From Amycolatopsis azurea DSM 43854 (GTDB taxonomy: Bacteria; Actinomycetota; Actinomycetes; Mycobacteriales; Pseudonocardiaceae): a stretch of DNA of 64,000 nucleotides. Shown here piece by piece: positions 17,245-25,148 of the stretch; position 1 is the stretch's first letter; each line of letters begins with the position of its first letter. The notes under the pieces are model-generated. The model did no database searches. It was not told the DNA's origin and saw only the letters and a program-made list of their open reading frames with translations. The stretch is taken from contig NZ_MUXN01000013.1 in NCBI RefSeq assembly GCF_001995215.1, positions 1-64,000 of the forward strand, read 5' to 3'. Made by a program: the position numbers and the translations under genes.

Positions 17245-17853
17245 TCATGCGGCCGCCTCCCAAAGGCTCATGAAGGCCGACGCCTCACTCCGGACCCACG
17301 GCTTCACCTTGTCGCGGTCTCGCGGCGACAACGCGAACTCCTTCGACCGCCGGACGTCGATCACCAGCGGCTGCCCGCCGGGCCGCAGGTCGTCCATGGT
17401 CTGTTCGAGCAGCCACAGCACCATCTGCGCCGCGTCCCGGCTCAACGGCTCCTCCTTGAAGTAGAGCCAGGTCACGTAGACGGGACCGTCGCCCTTGCGC
17501 AGGCCGAGATGCGGGTTGATGCCCACTTCGAGCGCGCCGAGCCGCCAGCGCGACCGGCCGACTTCGGCGAGCCGCAGGTCACGCCGCCCGACGTAGCGCA
17601 GCCAGCCGTTGGCGATCTCGGTGTAGTGCGGCCGCGTGCGCTCGTCCGCGTTCTCGACCAGGGCCCGCAGCACCTCGCGATCCCGACCGGAGATCCGCCC
17701 GGCACGGATCGCGTTCGCGGCGCGGAGGTAGAAGTTGAACCCGCCCCGGGCCGGGTCCTCGTACTGGCGCCGCCAACGCCGGACGAACGAGGAACGCGAG
17801 GGACCCGAGCTCGTGCTGTACCCCACGAACGTGGGCAGGGTGATGTAGGCCAT
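17245..17853 (-). CDS. hypothetical protein
   Basis: Soluble protein of 202 residues beginning MAYITLPTFVGYSTSSGPSR. It is rich in Arg and Trp and has no signal peptide, membrane helix or motif I recognise. A recurrent theme is paired aromatic/basic residues (SSFVRRWRRQYEDP, EIANGWLRYVGRRDLRLAEVG). ATG 17853 is used; a slightly longer frame starts at 17889. It has its own terminator and stands alone between the immunity run and another unknown gene. Confidence 0.6.
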   Translation of the reverse strand: MAYITLPTFVGYSTSSGPSRSSFVRRWRRQYEDPARGGFNFYLRAANAIRAGRISGRDREVLRALVENADERTRPHYTEIANGWLRYVGRRDLRLAEVGRSRWRLGALEVGINPHLGLRKGDGPVYVTWLYFKEEPLSRDAAQMVLWLLEQTMDDLRPGGQPLVIDVRRSKEFALSPRDRDKVKPWVRSEASAFMSLWEAAA

Positions 17854-17928
17854 CCGTGTCTGCCTTTCGCCGCTGTTCCTGCTGTACAACGACCATTTTA
17901 GAACACATGTACGACAGAAAACGGGGCT

Positions 17929-18444
17929 TTACGGGTGACGTGGCGAAGGAGGCCACGGGCCTTCGAGCAGCTCGGCCGCCTCTTCGAGGATCGGCACTTC
18001 GCAGACGTCCCTCGGGGTGAGGTCGGTCGGGATCCAGCTGTCGAGCATCGCCGACCACCGGGTGATCCCGCGCAGAGACGGCGGGGAGCCGAGCAGCTCG
18101 CCGACCTCGCTGACCAGCGCGCCGCCGGCCGCGGGCGAGAGGCCGCCCTCGACCATGGCGGTGAGCCAGCCGCGGATCAGCAGCCAGCGCGCGGCCGTCG
18201 GATCGGCGGGCAGTTCGAGCCCGAGTTCGTCGACGACCTGGGTGAACGCCTTGTCGACGGCGTCTTCGGCGGAGGACTCGAGCCCGGCGAGCAGCGCGAG
18301 GGACGGGGTGTCGAGTCCGGCGACGATCGCGTCCAGACCGGCCTCGACCAGATGGGAGGCGCGGACGTCACGGCCGGCGAGCCTGCCGATGGCCAGCTCG
18401 CGCAGCGCGCCGCGACACGCGTCGACCTCCGTCACCCGGCACAT
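17929..18444 (-). CDS. hypothetical soluble protein
   Basis: Acidic, mostly helical protein of 171 residues (MCRVTEVDACRGALRELAIG; the C-terminus is Pro-rich). No family is recognised and no membrane segment is present. ATG 18444 has a weak GTGGG upstream. It is divergent from the gene at 18704, and the shared 260-base region holds a repeated hairpin. Confidence 0.6.
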   Translation of the reverse strand: MCRVTEVDACRGALRELAIGRLAGRDVRASHLVEAGLDAIVAGLDTPSLALLAGLESSAEDAVDKAFTQVVDELGLELPADPTAARWLLIRGWLTAMVEGGLSPAAGGALVSEVGELLGSPPSLRGITRWSAMLDSWIPTDLTPRDVCEVPILEEAAELLEGPWPPSPRHP

Positions 18445-18504
18445 CCCACGTCCGCCACCGTACCGGCGGAACCGGTCGGCCGCCCCTGACCAGCCGAAAG
18501 TGGG

Positions 18505-18581
18505 CTGAAGGGGCCCTTCGTCGCAAGACAAGCGGCGAAGGGCGCTTTCACCCCGTCTCATGCGGGGAAAGTCCCCTTCAG
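18505..18581. repeat. nested inverted repeats in divergent promoter region
   Basis: CTGAAGGGG at 18505-18513 pairs with CCCCTTCAG at 18573-18581, and inside it GCCCTTCG pairs with CGAAGGGC. The 20 bases at 18562-18581 are identical to 42719-42738 in the terminator after the SDR gene, so this is one copy of a dispersed hairpin element. Confidence 0.6.
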
Positions 18582-18703
18582 CCTGGCGCGAGATCGGTGC
18601 TGGACCAGGTCGTGAGTGGACGCAAGAATGTGGAAAGACCACATCAACCACCCATAAGGGTGCATGCAACACTGGCTGCCCACACCCGGCGGCAGGGGGC
18701 TAA

Positions 18704-19897
18704 ATGAGCTGGCAAGACGAGCTTCGACAGCTGGACGTCGAGCTGGCCGCGGGTCGTATCGGGCACGCCGAACACCGCCGCAAGCGCGACGAGCTCCTGG
18801 CCGAGGCCTCCGGCGGGACGATGCCGTCGCCGGTCCCCTCACCGCTGCGGCGCCCCGGCGGGGAGTGGCACAGCGCCAATCCGGCCGCGCGGCCGGTCGA
18901 GCAGCCGACCGTCACGGTCCAGCAGCCGCACCAGCCACCGCAGTTCCCACAGCCGCAGCAGTTTCAGCCGTACCACCAGCAGACGCAGCCGGTGCACACG
19001 CCGCCGCCGGTGATCGTCGAGCAACCCAAGCCGCCCGCGGAGAAGAAGACCGCCATCCCGCGGATCGAGGACCACAAGACCACCGCGCCCTCGCCCGCCG
19101 ACATCAATCCGACGGTCTACCTGCGCGCCGAACCGCCGCCGGTCAAGGACAAGCCGTCGACCCGTCAGCTGAACAGCCCGCTCCCGCCACTGGCCCCCGA
19201 ACCCGGCCCGCGCCACAACGCTCCCACCGACGACTACGCGGTCGTCGGCGAGCGCAAGCCGACCTGGCTGTTCATCGCCGCCGGAGTGCTGGTCGTGCTG
19301 GCGCTGATCATCGGCGGGACGCTGTGGCTGGGCTCGTCGCCGTCCTCGAACGTCGCCGACCAGCCTCCCTCGCCGACCGTGGCCCGGCCGCCGGACGGTC
19401 TCGCGCCGTCGGGCCGACCCGACAGCAACCAGACGCCGCTGGAAGACCGGCTGCCCGCGCTGCCGGGGACGCCGTCGAAGGACAACTCGACGATGTCGGT
19501 CGCGAAGGGTGCCGAGCTCAATCTCTACTCGAAGGCCGCGGCCGACTACCTCGCGTCGAAGAATGTCGCATCGGTAACCCACAAGGGTTCGAACGAAGGT
19601 ACGAATAGTTACCTCGTCCTGGTGATCCCGGCGAACGACGCGAAGGACGCGAAGGCCATCGTGGAGTACTTCCGCGAGAACTCGGTCAACGCCGGACTGC
19701 GCGAGCAGCGCGTCGGCGATCGGCTCGCCCTCGTCGGCGCGAACAAGAACGGCCAGCTCAGCGGCATCGGTTACGTCTCGGGGACGATGGCCGTGACCGC
19801 TTGGGTCTCGCAGCCGCTCGGCGGCGACCCGCGGGCGCTCGACACCCGTTTGGAGCAGACGCTGACCTCCTTGGACACTGTTCTCCCGGCGAGCTGA
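18704..19897 (+). CDS. single-pass membrane protein with SHOCT-like N-terminus, paralogue A
   Basis: Protein of 397 residues. The N-terminal 35 residues (MSWQDELRQLDVELAAGRIG...) form two short amphipathic helices similar to SHOCT/DUF1707-type modules. A long Pro/Gln-rich cytoplasmic stretch (40-185) includes INPTVYLRAEP. One membrane helix lies at about 187-209. The outer part has a Pro/Ser linker and a C-terminal alpha/beta domain (SVAKGAELNLYSKAAADYL to DTVLPAS). The next gene has the same architecture and start motif, so the two arose by duplication. Exact role unknown; a sensor or scaffold at the membrane is plausible. It precedes the glycan operon by about 145 bases. Confidence 0.75.
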   Translation: MSWQDELRQLDVELAAGRIGHAEHRRKRDELLAEASGGTMPSPVPSPLRRPGGEWHSANPAARPVEQPTVTVQQPHQPPQFPQPQQFQPYHQQTQPVHTPPPVIVEQPKPPAEKKTAIPRIEDHKTTAPSPADINPTVYLRAEPPPVKDKPSTRQLNSPLPPLAPEPGPRHNAPTDDYAVVGERKPTWLFIAAGVLVVLALIIGGTLWLGSSPSSNVADQPPSPTVARPPDGLAPSGRPDSNQTPLEDRLPALPGTPSKDNSTMSVAKGAELNLYSKAAADYLASKNVASVTHKGSNEGTNSYLVLVIPANDAKDAKAIVEYFRENSVNAGLREQRVGDRLALVGANKNGQLSGIGYVSGTMAVTAWVSQPLGGDPRALDTRLEQTLTSLDTVLPAS

Positions 19898-20042
19898 GAA
19901 GCGCAGGTCGCGGGGAGATCACGATTCGACCCGCGAGGGCGCCGCGAGTCCGGGCAGTGCAGAATGTGCGAGGTCACCGCAGTGGTGGTATCGCGACGGC
20001 CGGGAGCCTTCTCCCGCATTGATTCGGACAAGGGGGCCGGTG

Positions 20043-21371
20043 GTGTCCTGGCAGGAAGAGCTGCGCAATCTGGACGAAGAGCTCGCATCTGGACGGCTCT
20101 CTGCGGACGATTACCGGCTTCGCCGTGACCAGGTCCTGTCCTCGGCGGTCGCGTACGGCGACCCCGCGCAGCAGCAGGTCCAGCAGCCCGGCCAGCAGCC
20201 GCAGCAGCCCTTCCAGCAGCAGCCGCCGCCCGCGCAGCCGCAGGCACCGCAGCAGACCGGCCAGCCCAACAGCGCCGACTCGACCCAGATCATCGCGCCG
20301 GTGAACCAGCCGCCGCAGAACAACGGCGAGAGCGAGCGCACCCAGGTCGTCCCGAACTGGCAGCAACAGCAGGCCGATCCGAACCGCACCCAGGTCGTGC
20401 CGCCGATGGCGTCGCCGCCGGGCGGTTTCCCGCAGCAGGGCCAGGCGTCCCCGGCGGGCGGCTTCCCCCAGCAGGGCCAGGCCTCGCCCGCGGGCGGCTT
20501 CCCGCAACAGCAGCCGCAGCAGGGTTACCAGCAGCAACAGCCGCAGCAGCAGGGCTGGACCGACACCGACGCCAGCCCGCCGTGGGGTGGTTCGGACTTC
20601 CCGCCGATCTCGCCGGTCGGCAGCACGGAGTGGGTCAAGCAAGGCCCCGAGCTGTTCGAAGACAAGCCCAAGGGCAAGGGCGGCAAGATCGCCATCATCG
20701 CGATCGTGGCCGTCCTGGTGCTCGCCGGTCTGGGCGTCGGCGGTTACTTCGCCTTCTCCGGCGGCGGTGACACCCCGGCGGACCCGACGGCCGCGCCGCA
20801 GTCGAACCAGCCGCCCGCTCCCCCGACGTCCTCGGCCAAGCCGAAGACGCCCGAAGAGCTGCTGTTCGAGAAGATCCCGGAGCAGTCCGGCGAAGAGGAC
20901 TCGAAGAGCGGCGTGATCACGGCTGCCCAGCTCGCCGAGATCACCGGCATGGAGAAGGGCGAGGCCGACCTGGTCATCGCCGCCGGCGTGAAGCAGATCG
21001 CGTACCGGGGCTCGCAGAAGCAGCCGGACGAGACCGGGCCGCAGCCGGCGAAGATCTCGATCACCGTCATCCCGCTGACCAGCCCCGGTGCCGCCGGTGA
21101 CCTGGTCAAGCAGTTGCGCCAGTACCAGACGACCAACGGCTTCGTGCAGATCACCGAGCCGCTGCCGGGTATGCCGCCGAAGCTGAACTTCCAGAAGAAG
21201 ATCGACGGCGACAAGGGCAACTACCGCGGCACCTGGATCAACGGCAACAACGTCGTCCGGGTCGACATCCAGCAGAACCCGCTCGGCGGCGAAGACGGCG
21301 AGAAGGCGTTGAGCGGTACGTACCAGCGTGCGGTGAAGAAGACGCTGGAAAACTACGCCGTCACCAGCTGA
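20043..21371 (+). CDS. single-pass membrane protein with Q/P-rich repeats, paralogue B
   Basis: Protein of 442 residues with the same layout as paralogue A: MSWQEELRNLDEELASGRLS, a Gln/Pro-rich cytoplasmic segment (40-200), a membrane helix at about 214-237 after a Lys/Gly patch, and an extracellular C-terminal domain (SGVITAAQLAEITGMEKGE onward). Three T-Q-hydrophobic motifs (TQIIAP at 81, TQVVP at 101 and 117) resemble sites phosphorylated by PknB-type kinases and bound by FHA domains. GTG at 20043 matches the paralogue's start, with AGGGGG upstream. The stop is only three bases before the methyltransferase ATG, so it heads that operon. Confidence 0.78.
   Translation: MSWQEELRNLDEELASGRLSADDYRLRRDQVLSSAVAYGDPAQQQVQQPGQQPQQPFQQQPPPAQPQAPQQTGQPNSADSTQIIAPVNQPPQNNGESERTQVVPNWQQQQADPNRTQVVPPMASPPGGFPQQGQASPAGGFPQQGQASPAGGFPQQQPQQGYQQQQPQQQGWTDTDASPPWGGSDFPPISPVGSTEWVKQGPELFEDKPKGKGGKIAIIAIVAVLVLAGLGVGGYFAFSGGGDTPADPTAAPQSNQPPAPPTSSAKPKTPEELLFEKIPEQSGEEDSKSGVITAAQLAEITGMEKGEADLVIAAGVKQIAYRGSQKQPDETGPQPAKISITVIPLTSPGAAGDLVKQLRQYQTTNGFVQITEPLPGMPPKLNFQKKIDGDKGNYRGTWINGNNVVRVDIQQNPLGGEDGEKALSGTYQRAVKKTLENYAVTS
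20421..20510 (+). repeat. in-frame 36-bp tandem repeat
   Basis: Codons 127-156 of paralogue B encode GGFPQQGQASPA twice, then GGFPQQ. The repeat lies in the low-complexity cytoplasmic linker and probably varies in copy number between strains. Confidence 0.85.
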
Positions 21372-21374
21372 TCG

Positions 21375-22718
21375 ATGACCGCCGAGACGGCACGGCTGCT
21401 CACGACCCTGCTTTCCCTGGCCGAGGACACCGGTTCGCTGTCCGACGAGCTGCACTTCGCCGGCTGGGACGCCACCGAGCGCGTTCCGCTCGACCACGGC
21501 GCGGCGAACGTCCTCCGGGCGCTCGTGCTGCCGAACGCGGCGCGGGTCCTGGAGGTCGGTGCCGGTTTCGGTGGTCTGACGCGGTATCTGGGCGAGGTCT
21601 CGGCGACGGTGGACGCCGTCGAGGCCGATCCGGTCCGCGCCGCCGCGGTGCGGTTCCGCACCCGCGACCTCGGCACGGTGACGGTGCACGACAGGCTGGT
21701 CGACGGCACTTACGACCTCGTCGTCGTCCAGCAGCCGTACGCGACGCGGAACCTGCTGGACTGGGTACGCGAACGGCTGTCTCCGATGGGTGCCCTCGTG
21801 GTGCTGACGGCTTCGCGCGGTGTCGCCAGGACGCTCGCGGCAGCGGGTCTCGAAGTGCAGCGCGAGCTGCACTGTTCCCCCGGTCACGAGGTCGCCCGCG
21901 CGGTGCGCGGCGCGCAGATCGACACCGAGCTGCCGCGTCTGTCCGCCGCGATCGCCGACGGTCCCGCGAACGGTCTCGCCCTGCTGTGCGGTCCCGGCGC
22001 CGCCGCGCTCTGGCCCGCGTACCGGCTCGCGACCTACTTCAACACCGCCGAGCGCGCCACGTTCGCCTGTACGCGGGCCGACGTCGTCCGCACCGGGGAG
22101 GGCGCCGAGGTCCGGCGGGTGCCGCTGGTCTCGTCGCCGCCGGTCGGCGGGATCTCGGTCGGGCCGTGCGCGGACAAGGTGTACGACGCCCCGACGATGG
22201 TCGAAGTCCTGCTCGACGAGCCGGAGCGGGTCGCGGAACTGCTCACCGGATGGCGGGATCTCGTCCGCGCGGAAGCCTCACGCGGGGTCGAGGCGCTGTG
22301 GGATCTGGTGCCGCACAACGTCCTCGTCGACGGCGCGACGCTGCGCCCGATCGACCTCGAATGGCGGCACGCGGGCGCCGGGGTGTCCGAAGTGGTCGAG
22401 CGCGGAGTGCTCGTGCTGGCCGACAAACTCGCCGGCGCGGGCTGGTCCGCGGCGGCGGACGGCGGCTCGATGCGCGACCTGGCGGCCTGGCTCGGCGTGC
22501 TGATCGGGCTTCATCCCTCCTTTGTGGACAGTGCGACGGAGCGCGAGGTCGCCTTCTCGACGATCGCCTCCAGCGGCACCGTCCACGGCACGGACGAAGT
22601 ACGCGAGGCCATCGCCGAGATTTGGCGAAAGCGCCTGGCGAGAACCGTCCACGAGTACCGTTCAACCGAGGTCGGCGCCGGTGTGGCGGCGAACGAAGAC
22701 GAGGTAGCGAAGCGATGA
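21375..22718 (+). CDS. SAM methyltransferase fused to kinase-like domain (WbdD-like architecture)
   Basis: Protein of 447 residues. The N-terminal class I methyltransferase has motif I VLEVGAGFGGLTRYLGE (58-74), the acidic end of strand 2 (VEADP, 82-86) and VVVQQPY. The C-terminal half (about 210-440) resembles a small protein- or sugar-kinase lobe: WDLVPHNVLVDG (309-320) fits a catalytic loop with Asp310 and Asn315, and IDLEW (326-330) a metal-binding Asp327. This order (methyltransferase, then kinase-like) matches WbdD, which caps and terminates O-antigen polymannose. The start is three bases after the previous stop, and the stop overlaps the next ATG. The kinase assignment is by motif only. 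Confidence 0.75.
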   Translation: MTAETARLLTTLLSLAEDTGSLSDELHFAGWDATERVPLDHGAANVLRALVLPNAARVLEVGAGFGGLTRYLGEVSATVDAVEADPVRAAAVRFRTRDLGTVTVHDRLVDGTYDLVVVQQPYATRNLLDWVRERLSPMGALVVLTASRGVARTLAAAGLEVQRELHCSPGHEVARAVRGAQIDTELPRLSAAIADGPANGLALLCGPGAAALWPAYRLATYFNTAERATFACTRADVVRTGEGAEVRRVPLVSSPPVGGISVGPCADKVYDAPTMVEVLLDEPERVAELLTGWRDLVRAEASRGVEALWDLVPHNVLVDGATLRPIDLEWRHAGAGVSEVVERGVLVLADKLAGAGWSAAADGGSMRDLAAWLGVLIGLHPSFVDSATEREVAFSTIASSGTVHGTDEVREAIAEIWRKRLARTVHEYRSTEVGAGVAANEDEVAKR

Positions 22719-24616
22719 CGAGCCTGCATACCGCCGGCATCCTGACCCCGGACCGGCCGGTCGGGCACCTGTTCGAGCTCCGGGGCTGGACGACCGGGAT
22801 CAGCCGGATCGACGAGATGTCCGTGACCATCGCGGACGTCGAGGCGAACCTGTTCCCCGAGCCGTGCCCGGGCGCGCCCGAAGGCACCTTCGGCTGGCGC
22901 GCGGTCCCGGCCACCTGGGTTCCCGCGGGCGTTCAGGACATCGTCGTCACCGGTCCGGACGAGCGAGTGCTGAACCAGGCGACCGTCCACGTCGGATCGC
23001 TGCCGGGCGAAGAACCGCTGTGGCTGGGCGAAGTCGAAGCGCCGAAGCAGGGCAAGGTCTCCGAAGGACACGTCGTCTACGTGACGGGCTGGGCGTTGCT
23101 GCAAGGCCGCGCGCCGAGCCTGATCGAGGTCATGGTCGAGGGCGGCGGCACGGTCAGCGCGCGCACCCGCCTGCCGCGCAAGGACGTCCCCAAGGAATTC
23201 CCCGGCTTCGACGACGCCGCCGTGAGCGGTTTCGAGGCTTGGGTGCCCGTCGACCTCCCCTACGGCGAAGAGCGGACGCTGTCGCTTCGCGTCCGGTACC
23301 GCACCGAAGGCGTCGGCGAGGTCGTGTCGGCGAAGCGCACTTTCACGCTTCGCAACCCCGTCGCGGACCTGGACGACGCCGAACTCGCCGACGAGCTGGC
23401 CGGCGACACCGCCCGCGCGATGGCGCGCGTGAACATCCCGACCGATCCGAAGCACGTGCTGGTGTTCACGCACAGCCTCGGCGTCGGCGGCGGGCAGCTG
23501 TGGCTGCAGGAACTGCTCAGCCGGATGGTGACCGATCACGGCTGGCAGGTCAGCCTGGTCAGTGAAACCGACGGCCCGCTGCGCGCGGACTGCCACGAAC
23601 TCGGCATCCCCGTGCACGTCACGACGCACTACCGGAACCAGACGGTGCCCGCCTACGAAGGTCACGTCGCCGAGCTGGCGCGCTTCGCGAAGTGCTCCGG
23701 GGCGGGCGTCGCGCTCGTCAACACTCTCGGCGGTTTCGTCGGCGCGGACGCGGCGAAGCGGGCCGGCATGCCGACGGCGTGGGTCATCCACGAGAGCTTC
23801 TCGCTGCCCGCGTTCGCCTACCAGAACTGGGGCCCGGTGAAGCCGCCCGCCGCGGTGTGGAAGCGCTGGGAGAGCACGCTCGGCGAGGTCGACAGGCTGC
23901 TGTTCGTCGCGGACGCGACGCGCGAGATGTTCCTCCCGTACAGCAAGCCGGAGCGTTGCCGGACCGTCCGCTACGGCACGCCGATGCACAAGTTCGGCGG
24001 CCGGACCCGGTCGGAGACGCGGCATCAGGCGCGGAACATGCTCGGCTACACGCCGGACGACATCGTGCTGGTCAACATCGGCATCGCGGAATCCCGCAAG
24101 GGGCAGGCGCCGCTGATCTCGGCGATGGAGCGGATCCACAAGATCCATCCCGAGGCGAAGCTTTCGATCGTCGGCCTGCACCCGTCGCCGTACGGGCTGG
24201 CCATGGAGGAGTCCGTCGAGCGCGCCGGGCTGGAGGAGTCGGTCAGCCTGGTGCCGATCCAGCCGGATCCGCTGCGCTGGCTCCAGGCAGCGGACATCTT
24301 CGTGAACAGCTCCGACATCGAGTCGTTGCCGCGGTCGATCCTCGAGGCCGTCTGCTGTGGCATCCCGGTCGCGGCGACCGACGTGTTCGGCGCGCGGGAG
24401 ATGATCGTCGACGGCGAAACGGGCTGGCTGTTCGAGACCAACGACGTCGACGCGCTGACGGCGGCGTTGCTGCGCGCGCTGGGCACGTCGGCCACGCGCC
24501 GCCGCGAGATGGCGAAGGCCGCGCACGAGAAGCTGCTGCCGTGGCTCGACCCGGCGGGCTACGCGCGCGAGTACTCCGAAATCCTGACCGAACTGAGTGG
24601 GGGCGTTCATGTCTGA
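22715..24616 (+). CDS. GT4-type glycosyltransferase with N-terminal accessory domain
   Basis: Protein of 633 residues starting at an ATGA overlap. Residues 1-215 are beta-rich (VYVTGWALLQGRAPSLIEVMV) and look like a carbohydrate-binding or scaffolding domain. Residues 245-630 form a GT-B glycosyltransferase of family 4: VFTHSLGVGGGQLWLQELL at the start of the first Rossmann domain, NIGIAESRKGQAPLI after the hinge, and the donor-binding E-x7-E at Glu536-Glu544 (ESLPRSILE), followed by CCGIPVAATD. It is probably cytoplasmic and adds a sugar from a nucleotide donor. The donor and acceptor cannot be read from sequence. Confidence 0.85.
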   Translation: MTSLHTAGILTPDRPVGHLFELRGWTTGISRIDEMSVTIADVEANLFPEPCPGAPEGTFGWRAVPATWVPAGVQDIVVTGPDERVLNQATVHVGSLPGEEPLWLGEVEAPKQGKVSEGHVVYVTGWALLQGRAPSLIEVMVEGGGTVSARTRLPRKDVPKEFPGFDDAAVSGFEAWVPVDLPYGEERTLSLRVRYRTEGVGEVVSAKRTFTLRNPVADLDDAELADELAGDTARAMARVNIPTDPKHVLVFTHSLGVGGGQLWLQELLSRMVTDHGWQVSLVSETDGPLRADCHELGIPVHVTTHYRNQTVPAYEGHVAELARFAKCSGAGVALVNTLGGFVGADAAKRAGMPTAWVIHESFSLPAFAYQNWGPVKPPAAVWKRWESTLGEVDRLLFVADATREMFLPYSKPERCRTVRYGTPMHKFGGRTRSETRHQARNMLGYTPDDIVLVNIGIAESRKGQAPLISAMERIHKIHPEAKLSIVGLHPSPYGLAMEESVERAGLEESVSLVPIQPDPLRWLQAADIFVNSSDIESLPRSILEAVCCGIPVAATDVFGAREMIVDGETGWLFETNDVDALTAALLRALGTSATRRREMAKAAHEKLLPWLDPAGYAREYSEILTELSGGVHV

Positions 24617-25148
24617 CACCGACATTCCCGGCCGTGTCCAGGCCGAGCTGACCCGGCTCCGGGCCGAGCGGCAGGTTTTCACGGCCGAACAGGACCGGCT
24701 GAAGACCAAGCTGGCCGACACCGAGCACGAGCTGCGCGAGGCCACCGCCGCCGCGCCGGACGAAGGCGAGTCCGCCGAGTTGAACCAGAAGGTGGCCTCA
24801 CAGCAGGAAGAGCTCGACGTCGCGAAGGCGCGTTCGCAGGCGCTGGAGGCCGAAGTCCTGCTCGCCCAGCAGCAGCGTGACTCGCTGCGCGCGGAGCTGA
24901 AGACCTGTCGCGAGGAGCGGGACAAGCTTCGGCTCGCGCTGCTCGACGCCGAACTCGTGGTGTCGGCGGGCGTCGTCGACGCGGACGTCCTGCCCGGTGG
25001 CGAGCCTTCGGCCGACAGGCAGCGGCTGCTCAACGCCGAACGCCTCGCCGCCGAGATGGCCAGGGAACTCGACGCCACCCGCCGCACCGTCAGCTGGCGG
25101 GTCACCGCGCCGCTGCGGGTCGTGCGGAAGAAGATGGACCGGCCGTGA
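24609..25148 (+). CDS. coiled-coil protein
   Basis: Protein of 179 residues, nearly all heptad-patterned helix from about residue 10 to 165 (VQAELTRLRAERQVFTAEQD, then QQEELDVAKARSQALEAEVL), ending in SWRVTAPLRVVRKKMDRP. That last segment is common in coiled coils attached to actinobacterial glycosyltransferases. The ATG at 24609 overlaps the GT4 stop by eight bases. In WbdD a coiled coil acts as a molecular ruler for chain length; here it is a separate protein between two transferases, so a spacer or scaffold role is an attractive inference. Confidence 0.8.
   Translation: MSDTDIPGRVQAELTRLRAERQVFTAEQDRLKTKLADTEHELREATAAAPDEGESAELNQKVASQQEELDVAKARSQALEAEVLLAQQQRDSLRAELKTCREERDKLRLALLDAELVVSAGVVDADVLPGGEPSADRQRLLNAERLAAEMARELDATRRTVSWRVTAPLRVVRKKMDRP

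Noticed and set aside
17929..18672. Longer start for the gene ending at 17929
   Set aside because: The extra 76 codons cross the nested hairpin and have atypical composition. ATG 18444 is more plausible.
21986..22714. Upstream extension of the GT4 glycosyltransferase frame
   Set aside because: It lies inside the methyltransferase gene in another frame and has Arg-rich composition. The ATGA start at 22715 fits operon coupling.
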